This document shows, in pieces, positions 6,055 to 11,658 of a DNA stretch of 14,947 nucleotides (the first letter of the stretch is position 1; every line of letters begins with the position of its first letter). This DNA comes from an archaeon (GTDB lineage: Archaea > Thermoproteota > Nitrososphaeria > Nitrososphaerales > Gagatemarchaeaceae). Position numbers and translations under genes: made by a program. The notes under the pieces were generated by a model, which saw only the letters and a program-made list of their open reading frames with translations, did not search any database and had not been told where the DNA came from. The stretch lies in contig JAKAPN010000002.1 of NCBI GenBank assembly GCA_021822995.1, forward strand, positions 1 to 14,947, read 5' to 3'.

Positions 6055-7704
6055 ATGTCAGAAGCCTCGTTCGTTACCACGTTGGGAGGGCAGCAGGTCC
6101 TGGTCCTCCGTGAAGGGAGCACGCAGAACCGCGGAAGGCGGGCTCAGAACAACAACATCTCGGCGGCCAAGCTCATCGCCGAGCTGGTGAAAACGTCGCT
6201 GGGCCCGAGAGGGATGGACAAGATGCTGGTGGATTCGCTCGGAGACGCCACCATCACCAACGACGGGGCGACCATGCTGAAGGAGATGGATGTAGAGCAT
6301 CCGATTGGGAAGATGATAATCGAGGTGTCCAAGACGGTAGACAAGGAAGCAGGAGACGGGACCACCTCTTCCGTGGTCCTGACGGGCGCCCTCCTGGAGG
6401 GGGCCGGCGAACTGATCGAGAAGGGAGTCCATCCAATGGTCATCATCAACGGCTACAGTTCCGCGGCGAAGAAGGCCCAGAGGATCCTGGAAGAGATCGC
6501 CGTGGGCGTCGAGCCGGAGGACACGGCCACCCTGAGGAAGATCGCACGGACCAGCATGGCCTCGAAGCTGATTTCGAACGACAGTGTCGCGCTCGGGACC
6601 ATGGTGGTCGACGCCCTCCTCCAGGTGGCCGAGAAGACGACGGACGGCACCTACAGGGTGGATGTCGACGACTTGAAGGTGGAGAAGAAGGCCGGGGGCG
6701 CTCTCAAGGACACCAGCTTCACGCGAGGGGTCATCCTGGACAAGGAGGTCGCGCACTCAGGGATGCCGAAGCGCGTCGAGAAGGCGAGGATAGCGCTGAT
6801 CAACTCGCCGCTCGAAATCGAAAAGACCGAGTTCGACGCCAAGATCAACATAGCCAGACCCGAGCAGATCCAGCAATTCCTGGACGAGGAGAACAGGATG
6901 CTGAAGGCCATGGTCGACAAGGTCGTCGACTCTGGGGCCAACGTCCTCATCTGTCAGAAGGGGATCGACGACGTGGCCCAGCACTACCTGTCGAAGGCCG
7001 GCATCCTGTCGGTAAGGAGGGTGAAGGAGTCCGATATGGGCAAGTTGGCGAAGGCCACCGGGGCGAGGATGGTGACAGGCGTCGATGGCTTGGCCAGGGC
7101 AGACCTTGGTCACGCGGGGCTGGTCGAGGAGAGAAAGCTCGAGGACGACAAATGGGTGTTCGTGGTGGACTGCAAGAACCCAAAGTCGGTGTCGATACTG
7201 GTCAGGGGCGGGAGCCAGCGGGTAATCGACGAGGCCGAGAGGTCCATCCACGACGCCGTCATGGTCGTCAAGGACGTCCTGGAGGACCCGGCCATAGTGG
7301 CCGGCGGCGGCGCGGTCGAGGAGGAGCTCGCCTACCGCCTGTCGAAGTGGTCTGCCACGGTGCAGGGGAGGGAGCAGCTCGCCGTGGAGAAGTTCGCCGA
7401 AGCCCTGGAGAGCATCCCGCTTGCCCTGGCGTCGAACGCAGGCTTCGACCAGATAGACACCCAGGTCGAGCTTAGGGAGAGCCACGGGGCGGGCAAGACG
7501 TGGGCCGGGGTGGACGTCATGGGGAAGGGCGTCCGGGACATGTTCGCCAAGGACGTCGTAGAGCCTGTCTCGGTAAAGGAACAGGTCATCAAGTCGGCCA
7601 CCGAGTGCGCCTGCATGATACTCAGGATAGACGACGTCATCGCCGGCGGCAGGAAGGGTCCTTCGCCCCAGGGAGGCCCCGGCGGGATGGGAGGCATGGA
7701 GTAG
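6055..7704 (+). CDS. thsA: thermosome subunit (group II chaperonin)
   Basis: This is a full-length thermosome subunit (549-550 aa), part of the double-ring ATP-driven cytosolic machine that folds proteins without a GroES cap. Numbered from ATG 6052, the markers are LGPRGMDKMLVD (50-61), TNDGATMLKEM with D71 (69-79), GDGTTS (101-106, nucleotide binding), GIDDVAQHYLSKAG in the apical region (304-317), the ERSIHDA aspartate (401), GGGAVEEELA (418-427), and a Gly/Met-rich tail. I prefer ATG 6055 over 6052 from the ribosome-site spacing. The nearest clear TATA box is at 5882, so it is probably co-transcribed with the 31-aa ORF. A 35-aa ORF follows after one base. Archaea often carry several thermosome paralogs, so alpha or beta type cannot be told here. 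Confidence 0.97.
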   Translation: MSEASFVTTLGGQQVLVLREGSTQNRGRRAQNNNISAAKLIAELVKTSLGPRGMDKMLVDSLGDATITNDGATMLKEMDVEHPIGKMIIEVSKTVDKEAGDGTTSSVVLTGALLEGAGELIEKGVHPMVIINGYSSAAKKAQRILEEIAVGVEPEDTATLRKIARTSMASKLISNDSVALGTMVVDALLQVAEKTTDGTYRVDVDDLKVEKKAGGALKDTSFTRGVILDKEVAHSGMPKRVEKARIALINSPLEIEKTEFDAKINIARPEQIQQFLDEENRMLKAMVDKVVDSGANVLICQKGIDDVAQHYLSKAGILSVRRVKESDMGKLAKATGARMVTGVDGLARADLGHAGLVEERKLEDDKWVFVVDCKNPKSVSILVRGGSQRVIDEAERSIHDAVMVVKDVLEDPAIVAGGGAVEEELAYRLSKWSATVQGREQLAVEKFAEALESIPLALASNAGFDQIDTQVELRESHGAGKTWAGVDVMGKGVRDMFAKDVVEPVSVKEQVIKSATECACMILRIDDVIAGGRKGPSPQGGPGGMGGME

Positions 7705-7705
7705 G

Positions 7706-7813
7706 ATGACCTTCGCGCGCAGGAAGAAGTGGGCAGTGATCAAGAAGCGCAGGAACTCTTCCCATCAGCATAGGCTCGACCAGCGCACCCCTCGCGCCTC
7801 CAAGCCCACCTAG
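7706..7813 (+). CDS. 35-aa very basic small ORF after the thermosome
   Basis: One base after the thermosome stop, an ATG opens a 35-codon frame ending at TAG 7811-7813. The peptide is strongly basic (MTFARRKKWAVIKKRRN at its start), has no acidic residue until late, and could bind RNA or DNA. The near-overlap with the thermosome stop would allow ribosomes to re-initiate, the usual sign of coupled genes. It is too short for a domain match and could be a chance frame in GC-rich sequence. The tight spacing is the main reason to take it seriously. Confidence 0.45.
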   Translation: MTFARRKKWAVIKKRRNSSHQHRLDQRTPRASKPT

Positions 7814-8200
7814 CCTGAGACCGCTAAGGCGGGATCCCGATCTTCGTGAGGGCCATGCCTTGGGTTCCCCTCGCAGCTTGAATACAGGCCTGTCAGGCCA
7901 GAGCCGCGGCCGATTAGGCTTGAAGAATGAATAGTCAGATGTGAAAGCTTCTCTGCTCGTAAAGACCAGGACAGATTCAGACTGCAGAAAAAGGGACGCC
8001 TAGGCCCAGATGGGCTTGTAGGCTAACAGCGTCTCGGGGCCAGGGCTTACCAGGTACTGAGCGAAGAGAGTTCAAGATAAGGCTGCGCGGACGCGGCAGG
8101 GCCAGGCTTGAATGGGTTGACCTGACTGACTCATCATAACATGGGAAGTGGTCGACTCTTAGAATCGACCAACAGTGTTTCGACGGCTCAGGCCACCAGT
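7814..8200. other. non-coding interval with several hairpins; candidate RNA gene
   Basis: About 390 bases carry no convincing coding frame. They hold a near-perfect palindrome GGCCTGTCAGGCC (7887-7899), a three-part hairpin at 7995-8033 (GACGC/GCGTC, CCTA/TAGG, GCCC/GGGC around AGAT), GCTTGAA three times (near 7875, 7918 and 8107), and the hairpin element copy at 8150-8170. I looked for RNase P RNA, SRP RNA, 5S rRNA and tRNA signatures and could not support any. It is a plausible place for an unassigned non-coding RNA or a 3' region. Confidence 0.4.
7995..8033. repeat. three-part hairpin in the post-thermosome spacer
   Basis: GACGC (7995-7999) pairs with GCGTC (8029-8033). Inside, CCTA pairs with TAGG (8019-8022), and GCCC (8004-8007) with GGGC (8012-8015) around an AGAT loop. 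Nested pairing of this kind suggests a folded RNA or a two-way transcription end. No sequence family is recognised. Confidence 0.45.
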
Positions 8201-8210
8201 CTAGCTAGTG
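8150..8210. repeat. copy B of the dispersed hairpin element; possible TRAM terminator
   Basis: GGTCGACTC and its partner GAATCGACC (8150-8170) form a near-perfect stem with a TTA loop. TCTAGCTAGT follows at 8200-8209 and contains the TRAM stop codon. The hairpin lies about 30 bases past that stop on the minus strand, so it could end that transcript. It matches copy A at 4654-4674 in 18 of 21 positions. Confidence 0.5.
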
Positions 8211-8506
8211 GACGACCCGCTTGACTCGGAGGCTGGGGCCGATGACCCCTCGACAATCTGCCCTGAGGCAAACCTCTCGGAGACCTGGGTGACCTTTATC
8301 CTCACGTTCTGGCCCACCTTCGTGCCAGGGACAAAGACGATGAACCCTTCGACCTTGGCAATCCCTTCTCCTCGCCTGCTGGTGTCTGTAACGGAGACGT
8401 TGTACTCCTTCCCGACCTCAACTGGCTTCCTGAAGGACCCGGAACCTCTTCCGAAGCCGCCGGAACCTCCCCTGTTGCCATAACCTCCTCCTCGACCGAA
8501 ACTCAA
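8201..8506 (-). CDS. TRAM-domain protein with glycine/arginine-rich N-terminus
   Basis: About 100 aa. The N-terminus is a G/R/F-rich tail (FGRGGGYGNRGGSGGFGRGS), followed by a TRAM domain (about residues 28-90): VEVGKEYNVSVTDTSRRGEG, then GFIVFVPGTKVGQNVRIKV. Stand-alone TRAM proteins are small single-stranded RNA binders or RNA chaperones in archaea, and the RGG-like tail would add unspecific RNA affinity. The C-terminus is Ser-rich. I chose TTG 8506 because GGGGGTTGA lies at ribosome-site distance upstream; TTG 8515 is the longer alternative. A TATA-like CCTTTAATAG (complement of 8561-8570) would give a leader of roughly 30 bases. It lies just downstream of TFB on the same strand but has its own promoter. 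Confidence 0.85.
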   Translation of the reverse strand: MSFGRGGGYGNRGGSGGFGRGSGSFRKPVEVGKEYNVSVTDTSRRGEGIAKVEGFIVFVPGTKVGQNVRIKVTQVSERFASGQIVEGSSAPASESSGSSTS

Positions 8507-8560
8507 TACATTCAACCCCCTACCGTTATTCCATCCGATGAGGATGTGTTGCCCGGCTCC

Positions 8561-8570
8561 CTATTAAAGG
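8561..8570 (-). promoter_or_regulatory. TATA box of the TRAM gene
   Basis: CCTTTAATAG on the minus strand lies about 55-65 bases before TTG 8506 and directly after the TFB stop (8586), so the TRAM gene can be transcribed separately from TFB. Confidence 0.5.
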
Positions 8571-8585
8571 GGTGAATCCAGAGAG

Positions 8586-9527
8586 TCAGATGCCAAGGGC
8601 AGACCTGAGGCCCTTGTAGCGGTTCCTGATGGTGACTTCGGTGACCCTCGCCGCCTCCGCGACGTCCTTCTGGGTCTTCATGTCCCCCTCCAACGTGCAA
8701 GCGACGTAGAGCGCCGAGGCCGCCAGCCCCATGGGGTCCTTGCCTGCTGAGAGGCCCATCCTCTTGGCCATCACGAGTATCTCCCGCGCCCTCCTCTGCG
8801 TCTTCTCGGCCATCCCGGCCCTGGACGCGATCCCCGAAACGCACTTCGATGCGTCGGCAACGGGCATCTTGAAGTCCATCTCCCGGTGCAGCAGCCTGTA
8901 TGACCTCGCGAGGTCCTTCTTCTTGACGTTGCTGACCGCGGCGACGTCCTTCAGTGTTCGGGGTATCTCGCCGTCCCTGCAGGCCGCATAGAGCGAAGCC
9001 GCTATGATCGCCGTGATCGACCTCCCTCTGACCAGGTTCCTCTCGAGGGCCTTGCGATAGAAGTATGCCGCCTTTTCGGTGACCGCCTCGGACACCGTCA
9101 GCTTGTCGGAGAACCTCTTCAGCTCGCTGAACGCCTGGCGCAGGTTCCTGTCTGCCGACTCGTGCACCTGGCTCCTCCGGTCCCAGGTCCTCATCCTCTC
9201 GACCGTCGTCCTGGCGCTCCCAGAGAGAGCGCGCCCGGAGGCGTCCCTGTTCGTCGACCCGATCATGGTCGCGAGCCCCTGGTCGTGGATCGCGATCGAA
9301 GTCGGGAGCCCCGTCCTCCCCTTGTTCGCCTTCTCGGCATCTCCGGAGAAGTTTCTCCACTCCGGGCCCTGGTCCACTATCTTCTCCTTGATCACGAGCC
9401 CGCAGTGGCTGCAATAGGTCTCCGCCCCGGCGCCGTCGGTCACTACGCTCGGCTTGCCGCATCTGGGGCATCTGTCCGAACTCCTCTCCTGCTTGAGGAG
9501 CCGCGAAAAGTTGCTGTTGGACGACAT
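8586..9527 (-). CDS. tfb: transcription initiation factor TFB
   Basis: This 313-aa protein is a TFB/TFIIB, which binds the TBP-TATA complex and brings in RNA polymerase. Zinc-ribbon cysteines are C20, C23, C39 and C42 (CPRCG and CSHCG). The B-finger/linker follows (PEWRNFSGD), then two cyclin repeats at about 110-205 and 210-310; SITAIIAASLYAACR and PMGLAASALYVACT mark the equivalent helices. The C-terminal part has the recognition helix TEVTIRNRYKGLR that contacts the BRE. Length and all parts are normal. The gene has a strong TATA box (9581-9588) and a 17-bp palindrome at the predicted transcription start, which suggests its own regulation. A 48-aa zinc-ribbon ORF lies upstream on the same strand. 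Confidence 0.97.
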   Translation of the reverse strand: MSSNSNFSRLLKQERSSDRCPRCGKPSVVTDGAGAETYCSHCGLVIKEKIVDQGPEWRNFSGDAEKANKGRTGLPTSIAIHDQGLATMIGSTNRDASGRALSGSARTTVERMRTWDRRSQVHESADRNLRQAFSELKRFSDKLTVSEAVTEKAAYFYRKALERNLVRGRSITAIIAASLYAACRDGEIPRTLKDVAAVSNVKKKDLARSYRLLHREMDFKMPVADASKCVSGIASRAGMAEKTQRRAREILVMAKRMGLSAGKDPMGLAASALYVACTLEGDMKTQKDVAEAARVTEVTIRNRYKGLRSALGI

Positions 9528-9542
9528 TTTAGACTACAGTCT

Positions 9543-9559
9543 GAGATACCAGGTATCTC
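9543..9559. promoter_or_regulatory. 17-bp palindrome at the TFB transcription start
   Basis: GAGATACC and GGTATCTC form a perfect inverted repeat around one A. It is positioned about 26 bases after the TATA box, where transcription should begin. A third half-site, GGTATCAGA (9563-9571), and GACTACAGTC (9533-9542) lie beside it. A repressor bound here would block initiation. Confidence 0.6.
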
Positions 9560-9580
9560 GAAGGTATCAGACTTGTACTA

Positions 9581-9588
9581 GTATATAA
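9581..9588 (-). promoter_or_regulatory. TATA box of the TFB gene
   Basis: GTATATAA on the plus strand reads TTATATAC on the minus strand, the clearest TATA box in the window. It lies 54-61 bases before the TFB ATG, predicting a leader of about 30 bases. Confidence 0.65.
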
Positions 9589-9609
9589 CACGGAGAGCCG
9601 GACGATGGT

Positions 9610-9756
9610 CTATCTGAAACCAAGTCCGGCGGAGTCCATGACCCTCACGCAGTCGGCGCACCTCAGCCCCCGTGGGGTCCTGTAGAGGCGTTCGACCATG
9701 CCGCAGTTCGGGCAGGAAACAGGGAGCTTTCGCGGCTGTGGGGGGGTGTCTCTCAT
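9610..9756 (-). CDS. 48-aa zinc-ribbon protein
   Basis: The ORF from ATG 9756 encodes 48 residues with two cysteine pairs: CPNC (15, 18) and CADC (33, 36), spaced as in a zinc ribbon, with RLYRTPRGLRC between them. It may bind nucleic acid or protein. The open frame continues upstream to 10077, but that part overlaps the opposite-strand gene and is not protein-like, so I start at the ATG just before the Pro-rich stretch. It lies 82 bases upstream of TFB on the same strand, but TFB has its own TATA box. No ribosome site is obvious. A weak TATA-like CTTAATAGG (complement of 9919-9927) would leave a leader of about 145 bases. Confidence 0.55.
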   Translation of the reverse strand: MRDTPPQPRKLPVSCPNCGMVERLYRTPRGLRCADCVRVMDSAGLGFR

Positions 9757-9918
9757 CTCTAACGCCTGCGTGAGCGTCTCCTGAGCGAAGCCTGGGTGTC
9801 TATCTGAGCACAGACAGGGCAAACGAGATTGTTCGACTCTCCGCCCGGCTGGAGCCTGATTTGATGGGTCACGCAGATCTCTGGTTGGGTTTGATTCACA
9901 GGTTCTTCCGTATCTACA

Positions 9919-9959
9919 CCCTATTAAGCGCGTGAGCGTGAGGCTTCCAAACCCTATTA
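9919..9959. promoter_or_regulatory. two candidate TATA boxes (ACCCTATTA direct repeat)
   Basis: ACCCTATTA occurs at 9918-9926 and again at 9951-9959. Either could be a TATA box for the coiled-coil gene, predicting starts near 9950 or 9980. The first also reads as TTAATAGG on the minus strand, toward the zinc-ribbon gene. If either is used, GTG 9932 lies outside the message, favouring a later start. Confidence 0.4.
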
Positions 9960-9993
9960 GTGGGGTTCCAGGGAATCTTACAGGTTTGGAACC
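9945..9993. repeat. overlapping inverted repeats in the leader of the coiled-coil gene
   Basis: TTCCAAACC (9945-9953) is the exact reverse complement of GGTTTGGAA (9983-9991). GGTTCC (9964-9969) is the reverse complement of GGAACC (9988-9993). The two pairings share bases and exclude each other. This may be an operator with three TTCC half-sites, or a switching leader RNA. Confidence 0.45.
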
Positions 9994-10015
9994 AGAGGTG
10001 ACCCGGGACGCAAAG

Positions 10016-10384
10016 ATGCAGGAGATACTCGCCGCCTTCAACGAGGCCTGGATGAAGTACTGTGACTCGTACATCAAGCTGCAGGACCAGCTCTACGAGA
10101 GCCTGCGGGCCGGGAGGGAGGTGTCATGGCTCGCTGCCACCGACGACACCAAGCTCAGGGAGATCAACCAGGTGCAGAGAGAGCTGTTCTCTGAGATGCC
10201 AAGGAGGCTGGATTACGCGCCTCTGGGAGAGGTCACTCGGGACCTCGAGGGCGCCCCGAATAAGATAGCCAACCTTCAGGACGCGCTGACCCGAGAGGAG
10301 GAGATTTGCAAGGACCTGGAGGCGGCCATCTCCCTCATGAAGGAGAAGGTCGACGTGATGAAAGCGGCCATGAAGGCCGAGTAG
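10016..10384 (+). CDS. helical coiled-coil protein of unknown function
   Basis: I recognise no domain. From ATG 10016 it encodes 122 residues, almost all helical: an N-terminal region with MKYCDSYIKLQDQLYESL, a central SWLAATDDTKLREINQVQRE, and a C-terminal heptad-like helix (about 75-120) rich in E, K and L. There is no membrane segment or catalytic motif. Similar helical proteins in this archaeal group may exist, but I cannot name one. The frame is open back to GTG 9932. I prefer ATG 10016 because the candidate TATA boxes and inverted repeats fall before it and GAGGTGA (9995-10001) precedes it at loose distance; GTG 9998 is another option. The pseudogene chain begins 24 bases downstream. 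Confidence 0.6.
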   Translation: MQEILAAFNEAWMKYCDSYIKLQDQLYESLRAGREVSWLAATDDTKLREINQVQRELFSEMPRRLDYAPLGEVTRDLEGAPNKIANLQDALTREEEICKDLEAAISLMKEKVDVMKAAMKAE

Positions 10385-10408
10385 CGGAGGCGCGGAGACG
10401 GTCTTCGC

Positions 10409-10662
10409 ATGGCATTGCGGGCCTCGTATGACGTCTTGGTGGCAGGCGCAGGGGCAGGGGGCTCACCGCTGCCCTGGCTGCGGCCTCGAGAGGGGCGACC
10501 GTCGCCGTTCTGGAGAGGGGGGCGAAGTTTGGCGGCTCCTCGGCGCTCTCAGGAGGCCAGCTGTGGATCCCCCAACAACAGGCTGGCAAGGGATGCGGGA
10601 GTCGACGACTCCAGGGAGGCAGCCCTGCGGTATCTCACCAGGCTCGCCAGAGGGAGGGCGGA
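10409..10662 (+). pseudogene. remnant of an FAD-binding flavoprotein (fumarate reductase/3-ketosteroid dehydrogenase type)
   Basis: With two frame corrections this reads as the N-terminus of an FAD_binding_2 flavoprotein: YDVLVAGAGAGG, then LTAALAAASRGATVAVLERG, KFGGSSALSGGQLWIP, and NNRLARDAGVDDSREAALRY. The GxGxxG dinucleotide-binding turn and the GG-S-A-SGG segment are those of the 3-ketosteroid dehydrogenase and fumarate reductase families, normally 450-560 aa. Here only about 85 codons remain. One base appears lost in the G-run 10457-10461 and one gained in the C-run 10569-10573. Homology then stops near 10662 and runs straight into a SixA remnant. The indels could be base-calling errors, but the truncation and junction cannot. 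Confidence 0.75.
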
Positions 10663-10944
10663 GTGGAGGAGTGGCCTGAGCTCAGCCCCGAGGGGAGCAA
10701 GGTTGCGTTCTTCAGGCGGCTCAGCAGGGTAAAGCCGACGGCGGCGTCCTCTGCGTCGGGCACGAGCCCTACCTCACCACGGCCATAGGCGAAGTCATTG
10801 GCACCGCCGGAGGACCCCAGAGCTCGAGGATCATCCTGAAGAAGGGAGGCATGGCAAAGCTGGTGGTCACCGGGTTCACGCCAAGGGTGTCTGGGGAGCT
10901 CTGGTGGCTCGTGACCCCCGAAGGAGCTCAAGAGGCTGGCCTAG
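10663..10944 (+). pseudogene. remnant of SixA-like phosphohistidine phosphatase
   Basis: Read with two corrections, this is the C-terminal two-thirds of a SixA-type histidine phosphatase: EWPELSPEGSKVAFFRRLSR, then ADGGVLCVGHEPYLTTAIGE with the second catalytic histidine in VGHEP, SSRIILKKGGMAKLVVTGF, and GELWWLVTP, ending KELKRLA at TAG 10942. The N-terminal RHG motif that forms the phosphohistidine is absent, so it cannot be active. Frame breaks fall near 10733 (one base lost) and in the C-run 10914-10919 (one gained). It follows the flavoprotein remnant without a gap and is followed by a Ppx/GppA remnant. SixA, Ppx and CHAD proteins often cluster in polyphosphate loci, so the last two were probably neighbours before decay. 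Confidence 0.75.
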
Positions 10945-10970
10945 CTGCAGCGACCCACTGCAATCCTTAA

Positions 10971-11243
10971 GCGGAGTTCCAAGGGCTCAAGGGCGAGACG
11001 AAGGTCGCCGTTATCGCCGTCGGTTTCAACTCCCTGAAGATGATGAAGTACAAGGTTGAGCCGGACGGCTCCGCAAAGTCATACGGTCAACTGGGGGTGA
11101 TGGCGAGGCTCGGCGAGGGTTTGGGGAGCACGGGGTACCTGGGGAGCGAACCGATATCGCGCACCATCGACGCTCTCATGCTCCGGAGGGAGACGGCTTC
11201 TCTGGAGGGGATCAAGCACGTTCTCCTGGGGGGACGAGCCCGG
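10971..11243 (+). pseudogene. N-terminal remnant of a Ppx/GppA phosphatase
   Basis: The frame from 10971 reads KVAVIAVGFNSLKMMKYKVE, then KSYGQLGVMARLGEGL and RTIDALMLRRETASLEGIKH, the first 85-90 residues of an exopolyphosphatase/GppA (normally 300 aa or more). The family's first phosphate motif is I-D-x-G; here the aspartate place reads A (VIAVG). There is no ATG, GTG or TTG at the proper start: the frame is closed by TAA 10968 just before it. Homology continues out of frame to GGGACGAGCCCGGTCA (about 11243) and then stops where the integrase fragment on the other strand begins. A TATA-like CCTTAAG precedes it (10964-10970). Confidence 0.7.
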
Positions 11244-11658
11244 TCATCTCGATTGTCTTGCGCGCCGGCGTGAAGAACCCCTTGATCCTGACGGGTTTCT
11301 TTTCGCTCCCGTCGAACCCGTTGGACTTCAGGAAGGCTGTGAGGGCGGCCCTTGCCAGGTTCCCCGTCTCGCTGGTCTTGGCCCCGGAGTCGTCCACGAA
11401 GTCCTGCATGCTCTCCCTGATCCACAGCGGCTCGGAGGCCAACACCTCCTCGGGGTCCTTCCCGACCTTCCTGCAGTACCTGTAGAGCCAGCTGAGGTAG
11501 CACTCCCTGCTCCCCTCGCTCTTTATCCTCCTGGCGAGGTGGTTCAGGAGCCTCTGGACGCTCTTGTACTCGCTCTTCCAGCCCGTCACCTTCAGGAACG
11601 TCTCCCATATCCTCTCCCCGTTGGTGAACGAGCCGCAGGCGGCCCGCTTCCGTGGCAC
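11212..11658 (-). pseudogene. tyrosine recombinase/integrase, N-terminal half only
   Basis: The 148-codon frame from GTG 11658 has the SAM-like core-binding domain of archaeal phage-type integrases: ERIWETFLKVTGWKSEYKSV, RRIKSEGSRECYLSWLYRYC, a helical middle, AALTAFLKSNGF, and FFTPARK at about residue 128. In full integrases this point leads into the catalytic domain with the R...HxxR...Y residues. Here it breaks off, and the last codons are antisense Ppx sequence. AGGAGG lies at good distance before GTG 11658, and TTAAAT (complement of 11694-11699) could be its TATA box, so a truncated DNA-binding protein might still be made. No second half is visible in the window. Confidence 0.75.

Noticed and set aside
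6757..7743. 328-codon open frame antisense to the thermosome
   Set aside because: It is a codon-bias shadow of a certain gene in high-GC sequence; its protein is His/Leu/Asp-rich with no domain.
7814..8150. RNase P RNA or SRP RNA
   Set aside because: The conserved P4 sequences of RNase P and the GGAAGG/GCAGC features of SRP helix 8 were not found on either strand, though GGCTTAC near 8047 looked suggestive.
8512..9471. 319-codon frame on the same strand as TFB in another phase
   Set aside because: It overlaps the unmistakable TFB gene and reads as R/G/D-rich low-complexity sequence.
9757..10077. N-terminal extension of the 48-aa zinc-ribbon protein to 155 aa
   Set aside because: The extension overlaps the opposite-strand gene and its promoter and is not protein-like; the ATG at 9756 is a sound start.
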